64,000 nucleotides of DNA from Alkaliphilus oremlandii OhILAs (GTDB lineage Bacteria > Bacillota > Clostridia > Peptostreptococcales > Natronincolaceae): the NCBI RefSeq assembly GCF_000018325.1, contig NC_009922.1:682001-746000 (forward strand), written 5' to 3'. The position numbers and the translations under genes are program-made. Of the stretch, positions 34,824 to 42,823 are shown one piece after another. Each line of letters begins with the position of its first letter. Within the stretch, counting starts at the first letter, position 1. The notes beneath the pieces are model-generated. The model ran no database searches and was not told the origin of the DNA. It worked only from the letters and a program-made list of their open reading frames with translations.

Positions 34824-35132
34824 ATGGAGCTACTTTATTTAGATGTCTGGTCATTTGGAGCGTTATTTGAGGGCGTGGGCAAGGCGCTTATAAAACTGTA
34901 TGAAACCAAGCAGCAGCAGTATGCCGATGAGGTGCTGTCTGCTCTGAATATCGTTGCGAAAAACCATATCTATTTTGAACTGCTGCGCCTTGACTGGCAG
35001 GAGCGTTTAGAAAAGGCGAAGGCACAGGACTTTAAAGACATTGTGGACTTGCTACCACGAAAAAAGCTGACCCATATTCCTGCCAACATTCACACCATGC
35101 AGGAGTTTAGCCTGTGGCTCAAGGAGTCTTGA
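34824..35132 (+). CDS. Unknown gene of the accessory element (possibly truncated)
   Basis: A 102-residue frame, predicted helical and soluble, with a hydrophobic N terminus (LLYLDVWSFGALFEGVGKALI) and charged remainder. No ribosome-binding site is evident before the ATG, so it could be the tail of a longer gene. Its codon use is richer in GC than the surrounding backbone. It precedes the sigma-factor chimera with short overlap of open frames. I do not recognise the family. Confidence 0.45.
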   Translation: MELLYLDVWSFGALFEGVGKALIKLYETKQQQYADEVLSALNIVAKNHIYFELLRLDWQERLEKAKAQDFKDIVDLLPRKKLTHIPANIHTMQEFSLWLKES

Positions 35133-35167
35133 TATTATGGATACCTGTTACAGAGGGGGGAAGTCCT

Positions 35168-35971
35168 GTGCTGGATTATTTAATCACATTTGTAGATGAC
35201 GAAGCTGACCGTCAAAAATTTACAGCTATTTATCAGGAGTATCATGCCAAAATGGAGAAGGTTGCCCTGCGGATTCTATCAGATCAAAAGGATGCAGAAG
35301 ATGCTGTACAGAATGCGTGGATACAGGTTATCAAAAATTTTTCGAAAATTTCGAAAATTACCTGTGGGGAATTGCTGTTTTGGCTCGTTTCCATAACGAA
35401 AAACGAAGCGTTGATGATTCTCCGAAAGAAGCGAAAAACAGTTCCATTAGAGGAATGGGATGCACCCACAGAAGTCCCAAATCACGATATGAATTATCAG
35501 GAGCTTGTGGCACTCTTTACACGACTGCCTGAAACATATCGTGCCACATTGGAAATGAAGTTTTTGTTGCAGTATACAGATCGTGAGATTGCCGTACATT
35601 TGGGAATCAGTGAGACAGCAGTCAGTACCCGTGTCAATCGAGGACGGACACTGCTTCGTGAGTTTGTCTCCCAGTGTATCAAAGCTGGTGGAGTTCCAAG
35701 AGACAGTACGTGGAAGAAGGATTCAAGTGCTTGGATTAGCACATCCAAACTCGCTAAATATATGGTTGATAATGGCTATGCAACTAAGGAAAGCTATACG
35801 AATACAAACGCAGGAAATTTTGCAACCAGACCCGGTCATTCAGTGCTAATATCTATCAACAATACGGTTGATGTCTGTTACACTGCACATAATCGCAATA
35901 GAAAAGATGCTCCGTTTGGCAATACCGAACTTACCTCTACGTATTCGTTTTATGTGATCAAGAATTATTAA
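35168..35971 (+). CDS. ECF sigma factor fused to amidase-like fragment
   Basis: Residues ~1-165 are an ECF-type sigma-70 factor: region 2 (YHAKMEKVALRILSDQKDAE, then DAVQNAWIQVI) and region 4 helix-turn-helix (TDREIAVHLGISETAVSTRV). Directly after LLREFVSQ the chain continues as an amidase_6-like segment (CIKAGGVPRDSTW, RPGHSVLI, CYTAHNRNRKDAPFG). In amidase_6 proteins the stretch just before FVSQ contains the catalytic cysteine, which is absent here, so the enzyme part should be dead. GTG start at 35168 with GAGGGGGGAAG upstream. Probably a deletion chimera; whether the sigma factor still works is unknown. Confidence 0.65.
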   Translation: MLDYLITFVDDEADRQKFTAIYQEYHAKMEKVALRILSDQKDAEDAVQNAWIQVIKNFSKISKITCGELLFWLVSITKNEALMILRKKRKTVPLEEWDAPTEVPNHDMNYQELVALFTRLPETYRATLEMKFLLQYTDREIAVHLGISETAVSTRVNRGRTLLREFVSQCIKAGGVPRDSTWKKDSSAWISTSKLAKYMVDNGYATKESYTNTNAGNFATRPGHSVLISINNTVDVCYTAHNRNRKDAPFGNTELTSTYSFYVIKNY

Positions 35972-36003
35972 GTAGCAAATAAGACTCGAAGGAGTGATCA
36001 TTT

Positions 36004-36546
36004 ATGAAAAACAACCTGCGCATGTGTTCAATTCTCGCAATACTGTGTATTTTTATATTGGGCGCCTGCACGACTCATCAAGATGAGAACGATCAATTAG
36101 ATTCTAGTGTGGACATGGCGTTGGAACAAGCAGTGTCAGATGCAATAATCTCTCACAACAGGGACCGCTTTAGAGGCGACGATAAGCAGATATTTGCCAC
36201 TGAGTACCATGAGATACTTAAGACTGTGGTACAGGACAAATCTACCGAGGTATATTTGTTGGCTCTTTACGCTCAATACCAATTTGAAGAAGGTGAGGCA
36301 AAGCTAACGGGAGGAGGAAGCAACCCCTGTGTTATCACCTTTGCAAGCGCAGATGGTCTGTACAGCGTCACGGATTATTGGGAACCAGAAGACGGTGAGA
36401 ACTATGAAAGCTCACTCCGCAGTAGATTTCCAGAAGACATTTTGGAAAACGGCACAGATTTGTCAGAGCCGAACGCTATGGAGATTTGCAATCAACGCGC
36501 AATAGACTACTTTGAGGGGCGAGGGAACGACTTGTCAGAACCCTAA
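36004..36546 (+). CDS. Small putative lipoprotein of the accessory element
   Basis: A 180-residue exported protein with a signal peptide (basic MKNNLR, hydrophobic core) and lipobox LGAC, so it is anchored outside the membrane at about Cys-22. The mature part is acidic, around 158 residues, with a DSSVDMALEQAVSDAI start and an NPCVITFASADGLYSV strand region; I recognise no family. It follows the sigma/amidase chimera by 32 bases with GAAGGAG before its ATG, and ends before a strong terminator. Its GC content is higher than the backbone, consistent with acquired DNA. Confidence 0.6.
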   Translation: MKNNLRMCSILAILCIFILGACTTHQDENDQLDSSVDMALEQAVSDAIISHNRDRFRGDDKQIFATEYHEILKTVVQDKSTEVYLLALYAQYQFEEGEAKLTGGGSNPCVITFASADGLYSVTDYWEPEDGENYESSLRSRFPEDILENGTDLSEPNAMEICNQRAIDYFEGRGNDLSEP

Positions 36547-36614
36547 GTCTGGTTGACCTAAAAGGGACACTCGGAGACGGTTTCCCGACCATTAACCAGT
36601 TGATTTCCAACTAG

Positions 36615-36656
36615 AAAGAGATACCCGCACATTTTACCGTGCGGGTATCTCTTTTT
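36615..36656 (+). terminator. Strong Rho-independent terminator
   Basis: Perfect 16-bp stem (36615-36630 with 36639-36654), eight-base loop and T-rich end. It terminates the lipoprotein gene. Confidence 0.92.
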
Positions 36657-36668
36657 AGAAGCGTTGGG

Positions 36669-36836
36669 TTACCTTCCAGAACCGTGCCAATATGCAATCC
36701 CTCTGTCTTCAGGAAAATTTTTTGTTAGAGCTTCAAGTCCTTTTGAGCATTTTCCAATGAGATCCAATACAGAAAAGACAGAAAATTTATAAGCCACAAG
36801 GAGGTACACTACAAAACTATTTTGTAGTGTACCTCC
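36669..36836 (-). pseudogene. C-terminal gene fragment on the minus strand
   Basis: A minus-strand open frame of about 55 codons ends at 36669 with a protein-like sequence (YKFSVFSVLDLIGKCSK, then LEALTKNFPEDRGIAYW). It has no start codon with a ribosome-binding site and no recognised family. It looks like the last piece of a deleted mobile-element gene. Confidence 0.35.
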
Positions 36837-36839
36837 TTG
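36797..36839. repeat. 20-bp perfect inverted repeat with 3-base loop
   Basis: Arms 36797-36816 and 36820-36839 are exact reverse complements and include AAGGAGGT and its complement. No T-run follows in either direction, so it is not a normal terminator. It lies at the presumed right border of the accessory element. Confidence 0.7.
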
Positions 36840-37036
36840 CATTTGATAATACTACCTTTGTAGCTTGCTTGTTTGTATACCGTTCTTTATGCGAAAACCT
36901 CATTAGTTTTTTAGAGAAGGGATTAAAAAATTTATTTACAAATCCTTATATTGCAGCGATAAATTTTGTGATAGCCATCCTTATCATTGCCTCTATGGTC
37001 TTTTTACTGATTCGGAGGGCGCCGGTTAAGGAGTAG
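36840..37036 (+). pseudogene. C-terminal fragment of an ABC-2-type permease
   Basis: An open frame without a proper start encodes ENLISFLEKGLKNLFTNPY followed by a single transmembrane helix and the basic end LLIRRAPVKE. This pattern suits the end of a membrane permease. It is best explained as the missing end of the permease whose internal part is at ~34213-34374, with the element lying between. Ends at a terminator. Confidence 0.5.
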
Positions 37037-37037
37037 A

Positions 37038-37077
37038 AAAAAGACTTCCTCTAAGAAAATAGAGGAAGTCTTTTTAA
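37038..37077 (+). terminator. Rho-independent terminator
   Basis: Perfect 15-bp stem AAAAAGACTTCCTCT/AGAGGAAGTCTTTTT (37038-37052, 37061-37075). Confidence 0.9.
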
Positions 37078-37082
37078 AATTC

Positions 37083-37111
37083 TTGAATACAAAGGATATC
37101 TGTTATATATT
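37083..37111 (+). promoter_or_regulatory. Promoter of second gntR gene
   Basis: TTGAAT (37083-37088), 17-base spacer, TATATT (37106-37111), within an AT palindromic stretch that could be the autoregulatory operator. Confidence 0.55.
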
Positions 37112-37142
37112 ATATATAATAAATATATGATGGAGGGAACTT

Positions 37143-37535
37143 ATGTTTTTAGAAATAGAATTTGAGTCAGAGATCCCAATTTATCAGCAGATTAAAAACC
37201 AGATCATAAGGGAAATCGCTTTGGGTCACTTAAAGCTGGGGCAAGATCTACCTTCCGTTCGTCAGTTGGCAGCGGATATCGGTATCAACTTTCATACCGT
37301 AAATAAGGTTTACAACCAATTAAAACAGGAAGGCTGGGTTGTGATTCACAGAAAAAGCGGTGTCATCGTCAATCCAGATCTCAATGCCCAAAAAACTACA
37401 GCATATATCACCACCCTAGAGGAACTCCTAAACATTACAACGGCAGAAGCATATTTAAGAGGCGTAACAAAGGAAGAATTCATGGCGCTCGTAGCAAAAA
37501 ACTATGAACAATATATTTTAAAGGGCGAAGGATAA
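37143..37535 (+). CDS. GntR-family regulator (YtrA type), second copy
   Basis: A 130-residue winged-helix repressor: EIPIYQQIKNQIIREIALG, LPSVRQLAADIGINFHTVNK and LKQEGWVVIHRKSGVIVN are the canonical GntR DNA-binding segments, followed by a short helical tail. Not a duplicate of the regulator at 33.8 kb: the sequences differ throughout. GATGGAGG precedes the ATG at 37143. The downstream partner gene, normally a DUF1648-type membrane protein, is a frameshifted pseudogene that begins one base after the stop. Confidence 0.88.
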   Translation: MFLEIEFESEIPIYQQIKNQIIREIALGHLKLGQDLPSVRQLAADIGINFHTVNKVYNQLKQEGWVVIHRKSGVIVNPDLNAQKTTAYITTLEELLNITTAEAYLRGVTKEEFMALVAKNYEQYILKGEG

Positions 37536-37920
37536 ATGGATTTTTTGGTGGTGGCCAATCGATTGATTGTGTATTTTACCGTCATGATTATTGGTTTTCT
37601 TACGCCGAACTTTATGAAAAAACCTTATTCTTTGGCATCGGCATTCCTGAAGAAGCAGTGAAGCAGCTGAAATCTTGAAAATAAAAAAGAACTATAAACG
37701 TTATTTTATCCTCACTGGAATATTTATGATTATTTTCATACATCTTTTTGCCATGAAAGTAAATAATATGAACATATCCAATTTTGGTGTACTTCTATTG
37801 ATCCTGATTACGACTACAAACTACTGGGTGACCCATAGTAAAGTAAAATCATTGAAGGAGAAAAAAACTGGGCTGCAAGTAAGACCAAATGGTGATTGTG
37901 GATATTTTTCGGCATCATAA
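37536..37920 (+). pseudogene. Frameshifted DUF1648/SdpI-like membrane protein gene
   Basis: From the ATG at 37536 one frame reads MDFLVVANRLIVYFTVMIIG and TPNFMKKPY before going out of frame; a second frame supplies FFGIGIPEEAVKQLK, the family's typical conserved segment; a third frame from ~37672 supplies LKIKKNYKRYFILTGIF and later hydrophobic helices to 37920. Two frameshifts are therefore needed to restore the expected ~125-residue membrane protein. Decay of this gene parallels loss of the transporter next to the other GntR gene. Confidence 0.7.
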
Positions 37921-37974
37921 ACAAAATAAGCGATTTTTTACTGCTTCTGTATACCAACCAGCGTTTTTCCGTAT

Positions 37975-38012
37975 AAAAAAGCTTCCAAGGAATTTCTTTA
38001 GAAGCTTTTTTT
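37975..38012 (+). terminator. Rho-independent terminator
   Basis: AAAAAAGCTTC/GAAGCTTTTTT (37975-37985, 38001-38011). Its T-run abuts the -35 box of the psuK promoter. Confidence 0.88.
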
Positions 38013-38013
38013 A

Positions 38014-38072
38014 TTGACAGAATAAAAAAATAGAGATAAAATTAAATAAACAATTGCTTACTGTATAAGCAA
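38014..38072 (+). promoter_or_regulatory. psuK promoter with downstream operator
   Basis: TTGACA (38014-38019), 17-base spacer, TAAAAT (38037-38042). TTGCTTA-N5-TAAGCAA (38054-38072) lies just past the expected start site and is a good candidate operator, possibly for the helix-turn-helix domain of PsuK itself. Confidence 0.75.
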
Positions 38073-38097
38073 ATACTTAAAAGAAAGATGTGTTGAT

Positions 38098-39192
38098 ATG
38101 ACCAATAGAGAACAGGAAATATTAGAGATCATAAGAAAAAATCCGATAATTTCTCAAAATGAATTGTCTCAGATTTTAGGCATAACCAGATCATCCGTTG
38201 CTGTTCATATTACAAACCTAGTTAAGAAAGGTTTTCTTTTAGGAAAGGGATATATTTTTCGAGATGATTCCTATGTTTCAATTATTGGAGGAGCCAATAT
38301 CGATATTCAAGGATTTCCTAAAAGTAAATTGATATTGAAAGATTCCAATGTTGGAGCAGTAAAAATGTCTCTTGGCGGTGTAGGGAGAAATATCGGCGAG
38401 AACTTAGTGAAGCTGGGCATTCGCACGAACCTGATCAGCGTCATCGGGGATGATGTTTACGGTGGTAAAATATTAGAAGAATCAAGACTGATTGGATTGG
38501 GTATGCAGGATTCCCTAATACTAAAGGGAGAATCCACATCGACTTATTTATCTATTTTAAATGAACAGGGCGATATGGCTGTTGCAATATCTCATATGGA
38601 TATATACGACAGAATGACTGTAGATTTTATTAAGGATAAAAAGCATGTGATTGAAAACTCTAGATTATGTGTTGTAGACACCAATATACCGGCATCGGTA
38701 ATCGAATACGTTTTAACCGCACATAAGACACTGGATTTTTTTCTGGATACCGTTTCTACTACAAAGGCGAAGCGTGTTAAAGATTTTATCGGCTATTTTC
38801 ACACTGTGAAAACCAATAAGATTGAAACTGAAGTGATCACAGGAATGCCGATCAACGATGAACGAGATTTAGAAAACGCAGCGGACTATTTACACAGGGC
38901 TGGTGTCAAAAGAGTGTTCATTACCCTTGGGGAAGAAGGCGTATTTTACAGCGATAATACAACAAGGGGCCGTGTCCGGGCGAAGGGTACCAAGGTTGTT
39001 AATGCCACCGGCGCCGGAGATGCATTTATAGCAGCCTTAGCCTATGCTTATATGAACGATCTGGAAATAGAAGAAAGTGCAAAGCTTGGCATTGCGGCTT
39101 CAATCATCGCAATATCCCATGAAAGCACCATCAACCCAAGTATGTCGATTGAAAATATAAATTTAAAAATGGAGGATATCTTATCATGTTAG
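38098..39192 (+). CDS. psuK: PfkB-family pseudouridine kinase with N-terminal HTH
   Basis: Phosphorylates pseudouridine to pseudouridine 5'-phosphate in nucleoside salvage. The 364 residues comprise an N-terminal winged helix-turn-helix (~1-60, ISQNELSQILGITRSSVAVH) and a PfkB/ribokinase fold beginning YVSIIGGANIDIQGFP, with GGVGRNIGENLVKLG and the catalytic GAGDAFIAALAYAY (Asp as base). The kinase role is set by the adjacent psuG, overlapped by seven bases. The HTH suggests the enzyme also regulates its own operon. Confidence 0.88.
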   Translation: MTNREQEILEIIRKNPIISQNELSQILGITRSSVAVHITNLVKKGFLLGKGYIFRDDSYVSIIGGANIDIQGFPKSKLILKDSNVGAVKMSLGGVGRNIGENLVKLGIRTNLISVIGDDVYGGKILEESRLIGLGMQDSLILKGESTSTYLSILNEQGDMAVAISHMDIYDRMTVDFIKDKKHVIENSRLCVVDTNIPASVIEYVLTAHKTLDFFLDTVSTTKAKRVKDFIGYFHTVKTNKIETEVITGMPINDERDLENAADYLHRAGVKRVFITLGEEGVFYSDNTTRGRVRAKGTKVVNATGAGDAFIAALAYAYMNDLEIEESAKLGIAASIIAISHESTINPSMSIENINLKMEDILSC

Positions 39193-40103
39193 CAAACTAT
39201 TTAGAAATTAAACCAGAGGTAAAAAAAGCTTTAGAAGAAGGGAAAGCAGTTGTAGCTTTAGAGTCTACCATCATATCTCACGGGATGCCTTATCCTAAAA
39301 ATGTTGAGACTGCTTTAAACGTTGAAAAAATTATCAGAGAGAATGGTGCAATTCCTGCTACGATTGCAATCCTTAATGGGAAATTGAAGGTTGGCTTAAG
39401 TGAAGAAGAAGTAGCGTATTTGGGAAAAGCTGAAAATGTGGTAAAAACATCTAGAAGAGATATTCCTTTCATTGTATCTCAGAAGTTAGATGGTGCTACT
39501 ACGGTTGCATCTACTATGATTATTGCTGCTCTTGCTGGAATTAAGGTTTTTGCTACAGGTGGCATTGGTGGCGTTCATAGAGGTGCTGCTGAAACCATGG
39601 ATATATCCGCAGATTTACAAGAACTTGCAAATACAGATGTTGCAGTAGTTTGTGCAGGCGCAAAATCCATATTAGATATTGGTTTAACTCTAGAATACCT
39701 AGAAACTCAAGGGGTTCCAGTTGTTGGATTTAAAACAGAGGAGCTTCCAGCTTTCTATACCAGAAAAAGTGGATTTAAGGTAGATTATAAAGTGGATTCT
39801 GCAGAGGCCCTTGCAAATGCATTGAAAGCAAAATGGGATTTAGGTCTAAAGGGTGGCATGGTAGTAGCAAATCCAATCCCTGAAGCGTATCAAATGGATT
39901 ATGATACAATTAATACAGCCATTGAAGCGGCAGTAATCGAAGCAGATAAAAAAGGAATCAAAGGTAAAGAAAGCACGCCATTCCTTTTGTCAAAGGTTAA
40001 GGAGATTACGGAAGGTAAAAGCCTAGAGGCGAATATTCAACTTGTATATCACAATGCTAAGGTTGGTGCACAGCTTGCAGTGGAGCTTGCAAAGCTTGGA
40101 TAA
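39186..40103 (+). CDS. psuG: Pseudouridine-5'-phosphate glycosidase
   Basis: Cleaves the C-C glycosidic bond of pseudouridine 5'-phosphate to uracil and ribose 5-phosphate. 305 residues, full length for the IndA/PsuG family. Motifs: VVALESTIISHGMPYP at the start, TSRRDIP, DGATTVASTMIIAALAGI, FATGGIGGVHRGAAETMDIS and VVCAGAKSILDIG. AAATGGAGGATA provides its ribosome-binding site inside the end of psuK, so the two are co-translated. It ends before a hairpin terminator. Confidence 0.95.
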   Translation: MLANYLEIKPEVKKALEEGKAVVALESTIISHGMPYPKNVETALNVEKIIRENGAIPATIAILNGKLKVGLSEEEVAYLGKAENVVKTSRRDIPFIVSQKLDGATTVASTMIIAALAGIKVFATGGIGGVHRGAAETMDISADLQELANTDVAVVCAGAKSILDIGLTLEYLETQGVPVVGFKTEELPAFYTRKSGFKVDYKVDSAEALANALKAKWDLGLKGGMVVANPIPEAYQMDYDTINTAIEAAVIEADKKGIKGKESTPFLLSKVKEITEGKSLEANIQLVYHNAKVGAQLAVELAKLG

Positions 40104-40115
40104 ACAAAAACACAG

Positions 40116-40148
40116 TTCAGCGGGAGATCGAACTTCCGCTGAATTTTC
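40116..40148 (+). terminator. Terminator of psuKG
   Basis: TTCAGCGG/CCGCTGAA (40116-40123, 40136-40143) followed by TTTTC. Confidence 0.75.
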
Positions 40149-40215
40149 TATGTATGCTATTAGCCTGCATAAAGTCTAGGAATCGGATTCATAATAATAT
40201 AATCCTGGAAGATGG

Positions 40216-40244
40216 TTGACAAAGTATAGAAGAAGTTATATTAT
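40216..40244 (+). promoter_or_regulatory. Promoter of trxA
   Basis: TTGACA (40216-40221), 17-base spacer, TATTAT (40239-40244) inside an AT-rich tract; a TATAAT is offset by two bases. Confidence 0.7.
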
Positions 40245-40337
40245 AATATTACGATATACAAATATAACAACTGTATGGGTTCACAAAAAATTCAGTGATA
40301 AGAGGCACAATGTAATCGCAATAAGGAGGAATATAGC

Positions 40338-40652
40338 ATGGTAATGGAAGTAAATCAAGGTAATTTTAATGAGGTAATTAAGGATACAGTACCGGTCCTC
40401 GTAGACTTTTGGGCACCATGGTGCGGTCCTTGTAAAATGTTAGGTCCTGTTTTAGAAGAGGTTGCAGTAGAATTAGAAGGAAAAATGAAGGTTACAAAGT
40501 TAAATGTAGATGAGAATCAAGAGATCTCCATGGAATATGGCGTATCCAGCATACCGACCGTTTTAGTTTTCAAAGAGGGTGCCCTTGTTGACAGATTTGT
40601 TGGTTTTATGCCAAAAGCGGCGATTATACAAAAGCTAGAAAAGCATATATAA
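40338..40652 (+). CDS. trxA: Thioredoxin
   Basis: A 104-residue thioredoxin with the classic active site WCGPC (Cys 29 and 32), preceding FWAP segment, cis-proline context SSIPTVLVFKEG and final glycine region. It reduces disulphides in cytoplasmic proteins. AAGGAGG lies before the ATG. It is followed 42 bases later by the thioredoxin reductase-like flavoprotein, forming a trx system unit. Confidence 0.95.
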   Translation: MVMEVNQGNFNEVIKDTVPVLVDFWAPWCGPCKMLGPVLEEVAVELEGKMKVTKLNVDENQEISMEYGVSSIPTVLVFKEGALVDRFVGFMPKAAIIQKLEKHI

Positions 40653-40694
40653 AGGAAGTGAGCCCTCTGAGTTTGTAAGTGAGGTGATCGATCA

Positions 40695-41594
40695 ATGTCA
40701 GAGCGATATGATATCGCTATTGTGGGAAGCGGTCCTGCTGGGATTACTGCTGCCATCAATGCAAAAATTCGAAATAAGAAAATCATCCTATTTGGATATG
40801 AAAACTTGAGCAACAAGCTATACTTAGCCCCTAGGATCGATAACTACGTAGGGTTCCATGGTATCCGTGGGAAGGAATTAGCAGAAAAGTTTAAGGCACA
40901 CTTAGATGAAATGGACATCGAGATCACGTATGAAAGACCGGACAATATTTATGCCATGGGCGATTATTATGCGATTATGATCAATGGTAAACTATATGAA
41001 GCTACAGCTTTGATCTTGGCTACGGGTATTCAATTTGGAAAACCATTTAGAGGAGAAGCTGAGTTTCTAGGAAGAGGCGTAGGGTACTGCGCTACCTGCG
41101 ATGCTCCTTTATATAAAGGAAAGACCGTTACGATCATAGGATATAATAAAGAGTCTATTGAAGAAGCAAACTATGTGAGTGAGTTAGCTGAAAAGGTCTA
41201 TTTTGTTCCCATGATGAAGGAAGAGTATAGCTTAAACCATAACATTGAAGTGATTCAAGATAAGCCTGTTGAAATTGTAGGCAGCACTAAGGTAGAAAAG
41301 CTGGTCCTTAAAAACTCTGAAATACAAAGTGATGGCATCTTTATCCTGCGGGATAGTGTTCCACCGGATCAATTGGTACCAGGACTGCTGGTAGAAGATG
41401 CACACATAAAAGTAAATCGAGATATGGAAACGAATCTTGAGGGATGCTACGCTGCTGGAGATGTCACTGGGAAACCATATCAATACTTAAAAGCAATGGG
41501 TGAAGGTCAGGTTGCAGCCCTAAATGCAGTAGCTTACTTAGAACGACGAAAACTAAATTCAGATGGGGTCTCAAACCCAACTGAAGGAAAATAG
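40695..41594 (+). CDS. Thioredoxin reductase-like flavoprotein, likely ferredoxin-dependent
   Basis: FAD protein of the low-Mr thioredoxin reductase fold, 299 residues. FAD motif GSGPAGITAA near residue 11, redox-active CATC (~132-135), and FAD-contacting CYAAGDVTGKPYQ near the C terminus. The NADPH motifs are missing: the usual GGGxSAxEEA is GYNKESIEEA and no HRRxxxR stretch follows. This pattern matches clostridial ferredoxin-dependent flavin thioredoxin reductase (FFTR) rather than TrxB. It sits directly after trxA, probably in one transcript; GAGGTG precedes the ATG. Confidence 0.85.
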   Translation: MSERYDIAIVGSGPAGITAAINAKIRNKKIILFGYENLSNKLYLAPRIDNYVGFHGIRGKELAEKFKAHLDEMDIEITYERPDNIYAMGDYYAIMINGKLYEATALILATGIQFGKPFRGEAEFLGRGVGYCATCDAPLYKGKTVTIIGYNKESIEEANYVSELAEKVYFVPMMKEEYSLNHNIEVIQDKPVEIVGSTKVEKLVLKNSEIQSDGIFILRDSVPPDQLVPGLLVEDAHIKVNRDMETNLEGCYAAGDVTGKPYQYLKAMGEGQVAALNAVAYLERRKLNSDGVSNPTEGK

Positions 41595-41596
41595 AA

Positions 41597-41622
41597 AGGC
41601 ACTCTGAAAAGAGTGCTTTTTA
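41597..41622 (+). terminator. Terminator of the trx unit
   Basis: GCACTCT/AGAGTGC (41599-41605, 41610-41616) and T-run. Confidence 0.85.
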
Positions 41623-41771
41623 TATGATTTAATTTAAAATATTACAAATAGAATTTAAGCGAATATAATATAAAGATCGGGGTATATATGTTATATTATG
41701 GATTAGGGGGTAAAATACAATTGTTATGTAGTGCATCATTCTAAAAAATATACTAGAGGGAGTTGGTGAAT

Positions 41772-42584
41772 ATGAGTATCAGTTTAGATACACTGCTATT
41801 TGCTTTTGGATTGACATTGTTTGCGGGATTATCCACAGGAATTGGTAGTGCATTGGCATTTTATATGAAGCAGACCAATGAGAAATTTTTATCGGCAGCT
41901 TTGGGTTTTTCAGCAGGTGTAATGATTTACGTTTCTATGATTGAAATATTTGTAAAAGCAAGAGATTCATTGGAATTATACTATGGTGCAGCGAAGGGAT
42001 ATCGAATTACAACCATTGCTTTTTTTGCTGGAATGGCTTTTATTGCACTGATCGACAAATTTGTACCCAGTGGCGAAAATCCCCATGAAGCTCGGGATGT
42101 TACAGAAATGGAAGATGGCAATACAAAGAATTCTGAATTGCTAAGGATGGGGATGTTTTCAGCCCTTGCCATTGCAATCCATAACTTTCCAGAGGGATTG
42201 GCAACATTTGCAAGTGCTGTTCAAAACCCTACTTTAGGTGTCAGTATCGCTATTGCAATCGCTATTCATAATATTCCAGAAGGCATTGCAGTTTCTGTAC
42301 CCATCTATTTTGCTACGGGAGATAGAAAAAAAGCTTTTTTATATTCCTTTCTATCAGGGTTATCAGAGCCAGTAGGTGCATTGATCGGGTTTTTCATTTT
42401 AATGAGATTCTTTAATGATGCTTTGTTTGGAATTATATTTGCAGCCGTGGCTGGAATTATGGTCTATATCTCTTTAGATGAGCTCCTGCCAACCGCCGAA
42501 AAATATGGAGAGCATCACATTGCAATTTATGGATTAATCTCTGGAATGATGGTCATGGCCTTAAGCCTTGTGTTATTTTCTTAA
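41772..42584 (+). CDS. zupT: ZIP family metal transporter (ZupT-like)
   Basis: A 270-residue membrane importer of zinc and other divalent metals, with eight expected helices. The metal path motifs HNFPEG (~residue 137) and HNIPEG (~166) are intact, as in ZupT. GAGGGAG lies nine bases before the ATG at 41772; TTG (41763) and GTG (41766) upstream are closer to it and possible alternatives. It is a single-gene unit with its own terminator. Confidence 0.9.
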   Translation: MSISLDTLLFAFGLTLFAGLSTGIGSALAFYMKQTNEKFLSAALGFSAGVMIYVSMIEIFVKARDSLELYYGAAKGYRITTIAFFAGMAFIALIDKFVPSGENPHEARDVTEMEDGNTKNSELLRMGMFSALAIAIHNFPEGLATFASAVQNPTLGVSIAIAIAIHNIPEGIAVSVPIYFATGDRKKAFLYSFLSGLSEPVGALIGFFILMRFFNDALFGIIFAAVAGIMVYISLDELLPTAEKYGEHHIAIYGLISGMMVMALSLVLFS

Positions 42585-42597
42585 AAAACAGAGTGTG

Positions 42598-42636
42598 AAA
42601 TTACCACTAATTGTAAAAGAGTAGTGGTAATTTTTT
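42598..42636 (+). terminator. Rho-independent terminator
   Basis: AAATTACCACTA/TAGTGGTAATTT (42598-42609, 42622-42633) then T-run. Confidence 0.9.
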
Positions 42637-42823
42637 ATAAAATTCAGTGGAATAAAAGCGTTAAGCCATATGCATGATGAACAATTTTTCCTTTATTAAC
42701 AAAAGTTAATAAAGAAAGCCCTAAGGAATAAAGGAATTTAAGTGTATAATATAGAATAAATACAGAATGAATATCAGAAATATTCCGTACATTTAAAAAG
42801 AAAGGGAGAGGAGGCAACGCGAT

